NCBI GenBank assembly: GCA_018398585.1
Contig: JAGTTD010000010.1
Span: forward strand, 32,714,638-32,778,637
DNA: 64,000 nt
Direction: 5' to 3'
Source of the DNA: Simmondsia chinensis
Taxonomy: Eukaryota; Streptophyta; Magnoliopsida; Caryophyllales; Simmondsiaceae
Below are positions 52,201 through 63,300 of the stretch, piece by piece. Both the position numbers and the translations under genes were made by a program. Within the stretch, counting starts at the first letter, position 1, and each line of letters opens with the position of its first letter. Under the pieces are notes generated by a model. It ran no database searches. It saw only the letters and a list, made by a program, of their open reading frames with translations, and was not told the origin of the DNA.

Positions 52201-55200
52201 ATCCATTGCGTGATGGCATTGATTCCATGCATCTAAGAAATGCTATTCTATCCCCTTTGTGATATGACTAGCGAGTTCTTTTTTACCCTTTCAGATTGGA
52301 TGCACCAAACTAGCACCAACTGTAAGTATTGGCCTCATAAACTGGCTAAATGGTATTTCACCAAGAGAATCCAATTGCATAACTGAGGATGTAGCTAGGG
52401 GTGTAAATGAGCCGATCTGGCACACGAAAGCTCGTCGTAAAGCTCGAAAGGCTCGATTAGTTTTGAACTCAATCCAAGTCAGCTCGTTTTGCTTAGTGAC
52501 GTGAGCCTAAGCCAAGTGAAGCTCAACCTTGTAGCTGATGAGCCTAGTTCAGCCTTATCTTGATATAATTTGTTTTCCTAAAGACGTTCAATCGAGCCAA
52601 GTTCATGCCTAAATGAGCCAACTTCGAGTCTAAAGCGTAACTCAGGCGTTTTGCTGAGATGGGTTCAAGCTTAACTAAGATGAGCAAAGCTGGAACCTGT
52701 AACGAGCCAAACTCAAGCTGAAAGTTTCCAAGTGCTTGAGCCGAATGTTGACGAATTGAGCCTTGAGCCTAAATGTGCGAAGCATTACTCTAGATCGACC
52801 CTAAGGGAGCCTTAATAAGTGGATCTTAGCTTGATGCTCACCACTCTAGGTTCAAACTCAATTGAGTTGAGTCACGCCTGAGCCTATGACGAGCTGAGCT
52901 CAAACTAAACGTTTCCAAGCTCAATGAGCTTCAGGTCCCAAGCCGAGCTAAAAGTAAAGGAGTTCAAGCTCAACTAGGCTCATATACACCCCTAACCATA
53001 ACTATTTTGGAAACGATTCACCCATTGTTTGAAACAGGCAATGAAGTTTCTCTCATGCAATGAAACCGCGGTAACCGGCATAAACTTCGTCAATAGCCCA
53101 CAAACACATATAACAGCAACGGGATGCAATGGATTGCATATAGATGCGGTGAGCATCGAGGCACCTGAGCATAGCCCTAACACCGATGGCATTCACATCC
53201 AGCATGCTCGAAACATCTTCATCACTAACTCCATAATCCAAACAGGTATGAACTATGTTAAAATTAGAAAAATAATCCAAAACAAAACAAGAACAAATAT
53301 GGAGGAAATATTCTTTTTTGATTTAATTGAACAAAGATACAATGTTCCTCTACTTAAATAGCAAAATTACATAAAAAAAAGACAAAACCAAATATTAGAA
53401 TTCTAAAGTCAAGCTGATAATTCACCTAACAAAGACAAAATTACAAGAGACAAAATAAACACTAGGATCCTAAAGTTAAGCTAATAATTCACCTAATCAA
53501 AAGAACGAAAAACATGCCGTGCTGTATCCTGGGCTATATACTATATTCAAAAGTAAAATACATGTACAAAATACAAGATATCACTCAAGGAAATAATGCT
53601 TGGATTTAACAAACTGCATTGCAGCTCGTTTTCATGCACAAAGATGTACAAACTAACTAATATACAAGGCAGGGAACCTCGGTTATCCAACAAGGCCCGC
53701 CGATCAAACCTGCTTTGGATCCCTTAAATCTCAAAACTAGCTAATTTGTAGCCTTTCTCTACTTTGAAAGGGGTTTGACATAAGGACTTTCAAGCACTTC
53801 AAATGTACTAGAACTATCCTGATAAAACATCCTTTTGACTTAGGAGTTTCCAGTGAAATCCAACTTGGTTTTGGGATCTTGAATCGAGTGCTTAGGAGCA
53901 ATGTAGAGCAGAAACCATTTCTGAGTTTTTACATATCAGCTTAAGTTTTTGGAACAATTGATTCTTGACAAGATTTTTCTGTGATTATGACATGTTTTGG
54001 ATGCAACAGGAGATGATTGTGTTTCCATTGGAGATTACACATCTAACATCAACATCTTCAACCTTACTTGCGGCCCTGGCCACGGTGTCAGGTGAGGTTC
54101 AAAGCAATGGTTGGAATACTTTAGTACTTGTTAGAACCACCCACAAATACCAAAATCCTAAATCGAAATAGCAATCACAAACAAAAGAAGATTGGGGAGT
54201 AAAATCTAAAACACCAGAATTTACGTGGTTTGGCTGAAGCCTACATCCACAGAGAGGGAGTAACGGAATTGACTATAGAATTCTTGTTGGTCACACTGCT
54301 ACACCAGACATAAGAAGTCCCTATTTAAAAACCTCTTATGACCAAAACCATAGGGAGCCTAAGCATCACTCCATCTGAAAGAACCCCAGTAACACCAGCC
54401 TTAGTGTGGCTATCAAAAAAAACTATCAGTCTCTACACTTAACAGTATTATCTTTTTTTTGGAAGACAAACATTTGGAGGACATTTTGACAGTTAAAAAA
54501 ATATTGTTTGTTTTGTACCTTGAAAACAGCATAGGCAGCCTAGGGAGAGGAGGAAATTATGTGCAAGTAGAGAATATCTTCGTTAGCAACGTCTATTTCA
54601 AGGGGACTACTAATGGTGCTCGTATTAAAACATGGCAGGTATGAATTCACTCACTTGAGAACAACATTTTTTTTTTAACTGAAAAAACATATATTATTAA
54701 GGGGTAAAAAAATTACAAAGAGATAAGGACAAGATATCTGGAAATATAGCGGGGGAAAAAAAAAAACTAATGACATAAAGCCTTTCAATTCCTTTGCAAA
54801 TCGGCCACTAAAGCCCCCTTCTTTGAACAAAGAGCTCCCAAAATGACCCTCTTTTCTCATAAGAAATTTATTAGTGTATGTTCGTCTTTAAAGATCTTTA
54901 CATTTCTTTCTATCCAAATGCACCAGGAGATCGTAATCTTGATCACGGAGAATAACTTAGAATGTCTTTCCTCTTTCCTATGCCATGAAATGTCACCACG
55001 TAAATAATCTTTAAGGTTGTTAATGTCGTGCTATGTATATCAAGAGATAGCACATTGTTGATAGCACTGACTTAGATTGCACCTTCGATATGGATAGGGA
55101 AGTAAACAAACCAAACATTCAATGAATTACTCATGTTTAGGCTAGAAATCGATTAGAGCTCATTTGTGTTCATTATGGGAGCTTGATATAAGCTCAATGA

Positions 55201-57097
55201 GCTAAGTTTCAATCAGAGGGATGCTTTCGCACATAGTTTAATAAGGGCTTGTTAAAAACTCGTTAGGGGCTCATTTAAGAACTTGTTAACAACTCGTTAA
55301 CGGCTCAATAATGGCTCTAATTCATGTCTAGTAACTTGAATAGCTTGGCTATAGAGCGAGCTCGACTGATGAACAAGCTTGGCTCAACTATAAGCTCGAC
55401 TAGGATTCATGAAAGCTCGAATCCACTTGATTAAGCTAACGAGCTCGATTATAGGATCCGATTCTTGCAAAAATTCATCGAATTTCGAGATATGGCAGTG
55501 AGGTAATAAAATATTCGAACCTCGTATTATCTTGTGATAAATTATGTGATAAATGGCTAAAACTCGTAGCATCTATGAGATAAGTTTGCAAAAAATTATG
55601 TTTAAATGGTCTTATGATTATGATTTGTGTGTGACAAGGCTGGGAAGGGGTATGTAAGAAGAGTCACATTTCAGAAAATGTTCTTCAACGCAGTGGAAAA
55701 ACCTGTGATTATTGATCAGAACTATTGTGATGTCAGAGGTGCCTGTCTCCAAAAGGTATTACCCCCATTTTCCGTAACTGTAACACATGTATATTGTATT
55801 TTATTTACTAAAACATATTTATGTTCTTCATTACTGTTGTATTTTATCTTGAATTTACGTCTCGATTCAAAAACAGAGATCTATAGTGGTAACAGAGGGT
55901 CCCTCGGCCAATAGACCCATTAGGGTTTCTTTTAACTTGCTACCTATATATATGCAACATTGTGTGTAGCTCCAACTCTATCGTCCTTTCAGATTTCTTA
56001 CTTCTTGTCCTTCGTCCGTTTTTTTCTTTATTTTGAAGGTTTTTCACGTAAATCTGTGAGGTACCATTTTCTCTTTCTCTCTTCTCTTCTCAGTTTCTTT
56101 CATATATGTTTGTTTGCATCTAGATCGAATCTTATTTGCTGAAGAATTACAAGTAGTGGAACCAATATTACGAGACTAGGGGCAGTTGCCCTCTATAACT
56201 TTCGAATAATACGTTAAGAATAATACGAACTTTACCTTGTCTTAGCTAAAAAACAAGATTGCACCCCATGATTTATTCCAATTAATCCCTCTAATCTCTA
56301 TCTACTGTCTGTATTATGACAAAAAATTTGTGATTGTATACAAGTTCTACTATTAACTCACTTGTTATATCTAAGTTTTTGTAGCATTTCATTGAACCGT
56401 CGTATTATTTCTATTTTCCTTCTGTTAGTATATGCCATTACTTTTTTTGTTTAGTAGGGACGGGTCCCAAAATATTAGCCCACCTAAAACAAATTCCGAC
56501 CGGTGGGTCCTTTCTTTAGTATAATGGTGTTAGGTCAGATTAGGCACACTTTCAATAAGTACTTTATAGTATAATATTAGCTCATACATGAGTCTTTTAT
56601 ACATGTATATATATACTTAATATATTATACATAGGTTGTTGCTACTCTAACTATTAGTGGTGATATGCAGTACAAACAAACTTAGTAAAAGAATTTTCAA
56701 AAAGGGTCCTTAACAAATCTTGAATGTCCTTGGTTTCAATCATCTTAATACGGATTTGTATAATATTAAGTTCATTATTTGTTGTCTATTCTTACAGGAG
56801 AGAGGAGTTTGGATATCAGAAGTGACGTACAAGGAGTTGTATGGGACATCAACAAGCAAAGTGGCCATCAACCTAAACTGCAGCAGTTTAGGGGCTTGCA
56901 CTGACATAACCTTACAATCAATCATTCTATGGCCTGCTCAACCAAGAACGCATATCTCTTCTAGCTGCACCAATGCCTTTGGCGTCGCCATCGAGCCCGT
57001 CGAGCCTCCGTCTTGTCTCCTAGAGCAGGAAGTCAGCCTCGGGAAGTGGAATAAAAGCTCATTCATGTTTGATTTGGAGACTCGATTAACTAAATAA
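49242..57097 (+). CDS. GH28 polygalacturonase, secreted, 9 exons
   Basis: Exons 49242-49364, 50149-50286, 50979-51149, 52295-52321, 53038-53245, 54010-54091, 54530-54638, 55639-55755 and 56798-57097 give 424 aa; all phases agree. Residues 1-18 ([18 protein letters not shown]) form a signal peptide, so the enzyme is exported to the wall. The four hallmark motifs are present: NTDGIH (201-206), GDDCVSIG (223-230), GPGHGVSIG (244-252) and RIKTWQ (281-286). The catalytic aspartates are D203, D224 and D225. It would hydrolyse alpha-1,4 bonds of homogalacturonan during pectin remodelling. Exon 4 is a 27-nt microexon (IGCTKLAPT). The C-terminal extension after residue 380 is normal for plant members. 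Introns carry TRIM, SINE, LTR and hAT insertions. Endo or exo mode cannot be told. Confidence 0.95.
49390..49910 (-). repeat. TRIM element, copy D, degenerate, intron 1 of GH28 gene
   Basis: Left repeat traces at 49390-49455 (caatcaactatccaaaaaac, agtaattttatgctttagca) and right traces at 49835-49905 (gagattcaaacttgagacc, cattaccatacccataaac, tatcccaaaagcataatc) follow TRIM B in order. The interior has grown or been invaded to about 400 bp. Confidence 0.5.
49960..50065 (-). mobile_element. tRNA-type SINE copy, intron 1 of GH28 gene
   Basis: Minus strand: tagctagttgagttggtaa (A box), then gacttaggaatgaatcccgc-like B box (plus strand gcgggattcattcctgagtc). Same family as 38101. Confidence 0.6.
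51215..51320 (-). mobile_element. tRNA-type SINE copy, intron 3 of GH28 gene
   Basis: Minus strand: tcagctaattcaactgataa (A box) and ctcggatgaaatccctcc (B box region), ending in aatctcg...gggg. It begins about 65 bp after exon 3. Same family as 38101. Confidence 0.6.
51690..52121 (-). mobile_element. Solo-LTR-like sequence in intron 3 of GH28 gene
   Basis: The right edge on the plus strand is caacccaaca, so the minus strand starts TGTTGGGTTGTG, like other LTRs here. A minus-strand TATA box (cactataaaaccc, near 51915) is followed by a GA-rich leader and polyA-like signals (aataaaag, about 51800). A perfect GC hairpin (ggggggcttcgcccccc) lies at 51999-52015. A matching target duplication was not found. 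Confidence 0.55.
52396..52994. mobile_element. GAGCTCG-rich hAT-like element, intron 4 of GH28 gene
   Basis: Begins TAGGGGTGTAAATGAGCC and ends GGCTCATATACACCCCTA, an 18-bp inverted pair with one or two mismatches. These are the same ends as the element at 25144. The interior repeats GAGCTC/AAGCTCA words. The 8-bp flanks no longer match. It ends about 40 bp before exon 5. Confidence 0.7.
54130..54420 (-). repeat. LTR relic in intron 6 of GH28 gene
   Basis: Shares acaccagaatttacgtgg, ctgaagcctacatccaca and gaagattggggag with the solo LTR at 20275-20641 (aacaccggaatttacactg, aaagcctacatccacgg). It appears to be a diverged LTR piece. Ends were not resolved. Confidence 0.5.
55095..55450. repeat. 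GAGCTCG-rich hAT-like repeat, intron 7 of GH28 gene
   Basis: Opens gaagtaaacaaaccaaacat, then 'gctcgactgat', 'ggctcaactataagctcga' and similar words. Same sub-family as 31675, 42280 and 57110. Confidence 0.45.
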
Positions 57098-57109
57098 GTT
57101 GAGTTTCTG

Positions 57110-57480
57110 AACAGTGGATTATAAATGAATCAAGCGTTTGATGAATTGTTAGCATTCAAGATTGATAAGAGCACGTTCATGTTAGACATCAATAAAACCT
57201 GATCATTGATATTCTTGAACAATTTGTTAAAAGCTTTATAAGTACTTGCTAATGGCTAGTAAAAAAATTCATTAATTGCATAATAAGAACTCATTTGTTA
57301 CTCAAAATTCACGACAATGGATCAATCATGATCTGTTAGTAGCTCAAATAGTTCAACTCAACAATTAGCTCAACACTAGATCAAACTAATGATTTGAGTC
57401 GTGTCGAGTAAAGAGTAAAATCTTAGTGAGTTGAGTCCAAATAAAGTTTCAAAAGCTCGATTAAGTCTCAACATCGATAA
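57110..57480. repeat. GAGCTCG-type repeat downstream of GH28 gene
   Basis: Words atgaatcaagcgtttgatga, caatggatcaatcatgatct and agctcaacactagatcaaac follow the order of the repeat at 55095, but are more worn. It starts almost at the GH28 stop codon and may serve as 3' UTR. Confidence 0.4.
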
Positions 57481-58814
57481 CCTTTGATAAAGCTTTAGGC
57501 TATATTGAAAATTGTAGCCTTGAGGGGGTATATGGCATCTTGTATTGTATAAAAAAAACTAAAAGAAGATAATGAAGGTTCAAACTCCAGGGAAGTACTC
57601 TCTCTTTTAATAAATTAAATGTACAAATTTAGGCTTAATTTGTTACGGGAGAAAATTAGACTCTAAGAACTGGTTTTCCCCTTTTCTGTTGTTTAGTGCA
57701 CATTAATTAACAAAAAAAAAAAATTTGAAAGAAAAGGTTTTCCATCCAATGGATGAGAAATGACTACCCTTGTAAGATGAGAGAAATCATCATTCCGGGC
57801 AACTCAAAAAGCTGTAGGGTATTCGTCGGTTCGATTCTTGATCTTGTATGTTGTATCACTAATTATGCAGTCCTATAACACGGTATATAATGACCATTTG
57901 AAGATATTTTCTATTAAGCCAAACCAAGAAACATCACACAGCAGGTACATATTTTTGTTGAAACAAACAATGTCAAAATCAAGTTTGATTTTGATATTCC
58001 TTGAAAAAATCTTTTTCAAAGGAAAACTTTTTCCTGGAGGAAGACGACTTTTCCTCTACCATATAGAGCCTTAATTTCTTGAAAAGTTTAAACTCTTAGC
58101 ACTATTCGCTTTTGAAGAGATCTCTTCCTTTGTAAAATGAGTAAGAAAAGTAACCTAAGCAGAAAATACTTTCCATTGTATACAGGGAGTTAACGTTCCC
58201 ATTTTGAATTTAAAAAGGAAGGAGACGGTGAAATTATTAAAGCTCTTGAAAGTTCTTATACAGTGTCTCTTCATATTCATTTTATATCAGAAGATATCTG
58301 TATGTCTTACAATAAGGGGATTTATCTCTCCTTCAATCATTGCTTTAGCAAAACCAACAAGGCAACGAATTGGTATGCTAATCGACTGCATAGGCATAAT
58401 GATCTTATAATTTGAGATTACTACCGGATCGTTATTTCTCTCTTTTCATTATGACGGATGCGTTAGACTTCCTTTTCCAGAGGAAGGCTCTAAAGTTTCC
58501 TTTCATTCAGAGAATAATTTTCACCATGAGCTCACATTCTATACCAATTTGGTCTCAAACACGAGCCCTCATATGAGTTTATATAATAAAACTATTTATC
58601 TCAACTAAATAAGGTTTTTTTTTTTTTTTCAAAATATATTTTATTGAAATTATTTGAAGACGAAGAATTTTCTAACTGGAAAATATGTTCCCTTCCACTA
58701 AATTGAGCTTTGAAGTGCAAATTTTTTTTCTAAATGAGGCCCAAGCCAGATGTAAATGAATTTTACAAACACTATTGCAAGCTAATGTCCTAATATGGGG
58801 AAGCTACTGTCCTT
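57481..58814. other. Intergenic DNA with repeat debris
   Basis: No gene. Parts at 57960-58080 and 58480-58560 resemble the 'ttttcctggagg' / 'cttttccagaggaagg' blocks seen in the DUF3119 introns. Confidence 0.35.
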
Positions 58815-58945
58815 GGGATTAGGGGGCCCTTCGTAAACAACCTCCTTTCAGAGTTACATCCTAGCAGGGTAGAGCTGTGTACATTACACCATCCCCGGAC
58901 CCTGCCTTGGTGGGAGCTCTTTGAGGCACTAGGTTTCTTATTATT
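58815..58945 (+). repeat. SINE tail fragment
   Basis: cgtaaacaacctcctttcag, agagctgtgtacattacacc, ggtgggagctctttgaggca, ctaggtttcttattatt; no 5S head. It lies just left of the hAT element B. Confidence 0.5.
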
Positions 58946-59234
58946 GGCAAACACTTAACCAAGGTTGTCAAAATCGGGATTCTACGTAGAATTGACGACA
59001 AATCATCAGAATCGGAATCGTAAAATCGGAATCGAGAATCGTAAGATTCTACTTTATGTGTAAATTATTTATAGTGACAAAATTAGTATAACAATTCTTA
59101 AAATATATGATAAAAAGTATCAAAAAGCCTAAAACACATTAGTTTTACAATACATTGGAAGCCCAAAGGTAGAAAAAAAAAATATAACATCATTCTAACA
59201 TAAAACATATATTCAAAGTCAGCCCATCGCATCA

Positions 59235-59360
59235 TCAATAGTCATATCCGAAATCAAAGTTACTGTCGTCAATATCATTTGCAATACTAATGTTCATATT
59301 TCCACCATTATTAAAAGAATCACCCCCAATTGTAGCATCATCTCCAACTAAACCTTCCAT
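59235..59360 (-). pseudogene. Acidic C-terminal ORF relic, element B
   Basis: MEGLVGDDATIGGDSFNN ... NDIDDSNFDFGYDY then stop; about 80 percent identical to the frame at 47152-47292, both ending in Asp/Phe-rich residues. Probably the last exon of a lost hAT transposase. Confidence 0.55.
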
Positions 59361-59943
59361 ACAAAAATACAAATATAACGAAAAGTAATAATTTATCAAT
59401 TTCAATTCACAATGAAGTTGGGGTCTTATTGTCATTTAGAATATTTTTATAAAATTTTTCACCGAATGATACTTTTTTGATACTCGTAACAAAAAAAGGA
59501 TAATTTGAAATGAAAATTCCAAATTTGCAACTCACAAGAGTTCAATAAATAAATTTAGAATTATTTAAAAAATTTTAATTATTACGTGTTAGATATTACA
59601 TATTTTTTCTATAAGTAAAATATTACAAATAAATTTAAACAAAAATCGATGTTTAAATATAAAAGTATAAATATACAATTTATAAAGGTTAAAAGGAATT
59701 TGAAGTAATTTGTATACAAACTAAAACTTTTGAACAGTGTATACGAGTAAATTATGTGTATGAGTATACCTAAGCAAAAATTAGTAGGACCACTGGCATA
59801 TAAAAATATTATTTATTTTAATTTTTGCCTAAAATATCTGATTTTTATATCATATATACAAAAACTAGTGAAACAAATGTCCCTAAATTAAAGTTGGTCC
59901 AATTATTGATAAAAAAAAAAAAAAGAAGAAAAAGGAAAAGGTG

Positions 59944-60020
59944 GCTTTATGTGGGATTCGAACCCACGCCTAGTAGCAAGCATAAGATAATTAAGCAAAG
60001 AACTTTGGCCAAGGATCCTA
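59944..60020 (-). pseudogene. tRNA-like fragment inside hAT B
   Basis: On the minus strand gcgtgggttcgaatcccaca is a perfect T stem-loop with box B. Upstream, ggatccttggccaaagttc faintly resembles the 5' half of a class II tRNA such as tRNA-Leu. No complete cloverleaf forms. It may be a captured tRNA or a SINE relic. Confidence 0.35.
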
Positions 60021-60705
60021 TTGTGATTTACTCTTTCTTCATATTAATTTTATTTTAGGTTGCAGTGTAGTTGCATCGGTAAAATCGTGTAAAATCACGA
60101 TTTTTGCGATTTTGACCCGATTCTACCGAGTACGATTTTTTAAGCAATTTAAATCGATTGATTAATGTAGAATCGTAGAATTTGAATCACGATTTTAACA
60201 ACCATGCACTTAATGTAGGAAATAAAGCAATGCCACAAGCCTGACCAAGAACACTGGTACACTGAGAACTTCAGTCAAGGTACAAATCAATCATACATAT
60301 CAAATAAATCATTTTCCACTTGGGAAAGAAAGGGAAAATAAAAGCATACACAAGAATCATGATCATGATGTGTATAAATATACACCGTATACGCCCACGA
60401 CAACGAAGATAATACATACAGTACATGCGCGCAATACATCAAATCTTCTTTGGTCCTAACCTTCGCTCCTTCGGCTGACTGATCGCGTTATGATATGTCA
60501 ACGACATAGCACGACAAAACAAGCCCAAGTCCATGCACGAAGGTTCATGCAGGAAAGCCCGCTGGATCTGTCAAAAGGTCAAGCCTAATAAAGACTCTTG
60601 CACCAACCAATACGTCATGATGCAAAAAACGACGTAGAATTTATGTAGAGATCAAATTATTTACCTGTTGAAAGCATGAAATTCTGCAGGTTGTTTTGGA
60701 TAATT

Positions 60706-62212
60706 TTAGAAAGCTGCTAGCTTTTGTAACGTAGTTTCCTTGAGTGAACTCACCAATCGGCGGAATACCTTGAGGTTGTGGCCTGTCTTTTCCTGCATAT
60801 ACATTGAAAAAACACCAAATTGATACATGGACAACCCACCTACCGGCGTTTTGAAAGGTCATGGGGTTGACATAATGGTGACTATTGATTACTCGACATG
60901 ACAACTACTCGGCAGTGGCCTGGATTTGAACTTCGTCAAGCCCATCCCCCAACTTATTCTCTACTGTCAGATAAAAGAGAGCAATTCTTTAGACTAGTTC
61001 ACGTATGGTCCATTCTTCGGTTTTGCATTCGGACCTCTATTGGTCTTTGAAGTGGAGCAATGAAAAGTGTTCAAATACTAGTGCAGACCAAGACATCTTG
61101 ATTCAGGACAAGAAACGAAACCGATCATTAATTAGATCGTGTCTCAGTTCTGATTTGACTGAATAGCCTCCCTCCATCGGTCTATTGGGACTCAAGCTCT
61201 TCACAATATGCAGGGAAGAGAGGCTCAGGTCCAGAAACGACTCGACCACTATCCATACTGACACACAGGGTTAATATAATCTGCCAATGACTCAAAAACG
61301 CTATATGGGACAAGCAGGTATGACAGTGGATCACAAAATCAAATAAATTTCATCACTTAACACAACAAATTTCAAGTTAGTCCTTACGTAACAGAAATGC
61401 AATGAAATGTCATACAACGCCCACAACACCTATTTCGCAACACTATTTAGGGCATGTATGATCAAGTTTCTTTTCTGGAAAAAAGAGTGTATTTTCCTGT
61501 AAAAAACACTTTCCTCATATTCTAAAGGTGTTTTGACTAGAAAAAAAAAAGTACTTTCAAATAGAAGTACAAGCTATTTTTTGCTTTTAAGAAGCAGCAG
61601 TAAAATAATGTTTCTTCTTAAAAGCAGAAACAGAAGCAAAACATAACATTTTTCGGATAAAAATACCCCTGTTAATAACACTTTTTACAAAAATACTTCT
61701 TTAAGAAGTGCTCCTAAGAAAATTGTTTTTCACAATCTGGTCAAACAAACAGGCCCTTAGTTCCATGATGCATGCAACCAGCATTATCACAAAAGACTGC
61801 CCTCAATTTCGATTTGTCTATATACTTCTACTATAAATATGGATGCAGGTTACAAAGTCACTAGGAAAAGCATACCTCAGTTAGCATCTCAAGTCTTTCT
61901 AACGTCGGTAGTAACCTTCCACATAATGACGAGATGTCATGTTTAGAATCAAGGTCAGACGAGTAGGTAATCATCTTCGTAGTTTCAGCACTAGGCATAA
62001 AAGATCTGCCGAGAATAATGTCATTATGAATGTTGCAAAACAGTTATGTAAACATGCAAATCATAGTGTGCAAAGGAGAAAGCAGGTCGTACTTGTCCTG
62101 GAAGTGAATGAGAATAATATTCAACACGTGCTCTGCAATTAGAAGCAAAAAGGTGACAAGCTGATCCCTGTTTCCCACAATCTGACACATTTCCACCATT
62201 GCTATGTAACGC
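60706..62212 (-). CDS. C-terminal exons of a NUP205-like nucleoporin (partial)
   Basis: Three minus-strand exons: 62212-62093, 62005-61876 and 60792-60706 (stop TAA). The phases fit, and the joined reading covers about 111 codons: RYIAMVEMCQIVGNRDQLVT, then HFQDKSFMPSAETTK, then LCGRLLPTLERLEMLTE, then EKTGHNLKVFRRLVSSLKET, ending LQKLAAF. From memory this resembles the extreme C-terminus of NUP205, a very large inner-ring scaffold protein of the nuclear pore, but the match was not checked. All upstream exons would lie beyond 62212 and mostly outside the window, because the preceding intron appears to contain the LINE at the right edge. 60430-60705 is probably the 3' UTR. The splice structure is well supported; the name is tentative. 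Confidence 0.6.
61450..61756. mobile_element. Tourist-like MITE in the NUP205-like intron
   Basis: Ends GGGCATGTATGATCAAG and TGGTCAAACAAACAGGCCC, flanked by TTA (61447-61449 and 61757-61759). It is 307 bp, AT-rich and palindromic in part (agaagcagcagt / cttaaaagcag). The TTA duplication supports the PIF/Harbinger class. Confidence 0.65.
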
Positions 62213-62559
62213 CTATACAACAAGAGGAACCCAGAGAATTAGTTATAAAAATGCTCGATTCCTAATCAAGCAAAGGTATCTCTCACAGTTCAGATAAGAG
62301 CCGCCACTTTTCTGATAGGATAGGACGAATTCCATAGATTCTGAGATTCAAATCAAAGCTGTATAATTTTTCGTTTCAAGGTTCTCTTTTGCCATCTCGT
62401 AAACTTACGAAAGATTAAAATAAATAGTCTGATAAACCCTGACATAAGATCGAATACACTCAACACAAAAAGGCAATGATCATACACTAGTATAAGGCCA
62501 AACAAAGGCATTCTTTCTTAATTCAACAGTAGACATAGGTATTCAATTAGTGCCAAAAC
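62213..62559. other. Intron-like spacer
   Basis: No coding signal on either strand. If the partial minus-strand gene is real, this is part of its upstream intron. Confidence 0.35.
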
Positions 62560-63300
62560 TGCACGGGACACCGAAGGAGAATATCAAGACAGGAAAAAAG
62601 CAAGACAGATATTTCCCAGCTCTTTTTAGGCTAGAATCTCTCGCTTCTTCTTTGTTCTCTCTCGCTTCTTCTCCCTTGCGACTCTCTGTTCTCTCTTGCT
62701 TCTTCTCCCTCGCGTCGGCCTGCTCGCCGACGACCACCACCACAGCCGGCGACCCTACAACGGCGATGCCCCATCGCCGGCCTATGTTCGCCGTCATAAC
62801 CAAGCTCACTACACAACCCCAACCCTAACCCTACCCCTACCCCTTCCCCTTCCCCTCTCCCTCCCTCTTGAAACCTAACCCTAACTGCCCGGAGACCCTA
62901 GCGCACCAGACCTCGCAAACCCTAACCCCAACCCTCGAACCTTGACCTAACCCAACCAGAACCAAACTTGAGCCCGAACCCTAACCCTAATCCATTACAC
63001 AGCCAACCTTGGCTCTACCAACTCCAAACCTAACCCCGAACTCGAGCCTAACCCAACACCGCAGCCACTACAGCCTCACTCCACCGCTTGCAGCCGACCG
63101 AGACCAGGTAAGCAATAGCCGGCCCGTCCCAAGTCAGATTTCTCCTCCTTGTAACTCTATGCTAAGGTCATTGTGTATTATTTGATTTCTCCTCTCTCCT
63201 TTTGAACTCCGCGATCTTGATTGTTGTTGCTATTGCTATTGCTGGGTCAACTATGCCCTTATGTTCTGTGATTGTATGCATGTTTACTTGTGTTTGTTGA
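62560..63300 (+). repeat. Probable LINE 5' region with CCCTAA-rich segment
   Basis: 62630-62720 repeats 'tctctcgcttcttct'; 62815-63010 contains many irregular 'aaccctaaccc' words, but not a pure telomere array. It is much more GC-rich than its surroundings. It immediately precedes the RTE endonuclease region and is probably its 5' untranslated part. The short ORFs on both strands look spurious. Confidence 0.4.

Larger units (their letters stand above)
58960..60206 (-). mobile_element. hAT deletion derivative B
   Basis: The 1,247-bp element starts CAAGGTTGTCAAAATCGGGA and ends tcacgattttaacaaccatg, an imperfect inverted pair. Flanks CACTTAAC (58952-58959) and CACTTAAT (60207-60214) match at 7 of 8. 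The termini, subterminal words and acidic ORF are those of element A, in reverse orientation. An extra segment of about 500 bp contains a tRNA-like T arm at 59944-59970. Confidence 0.82.

Noticed and set aside
62550..62878. Overlapping ORFs on both strands in a GC-rich patch
   Set aside because: Repetitive Ser/Leu or Arg/Glu frames from a CT-rich repeat; no domain.
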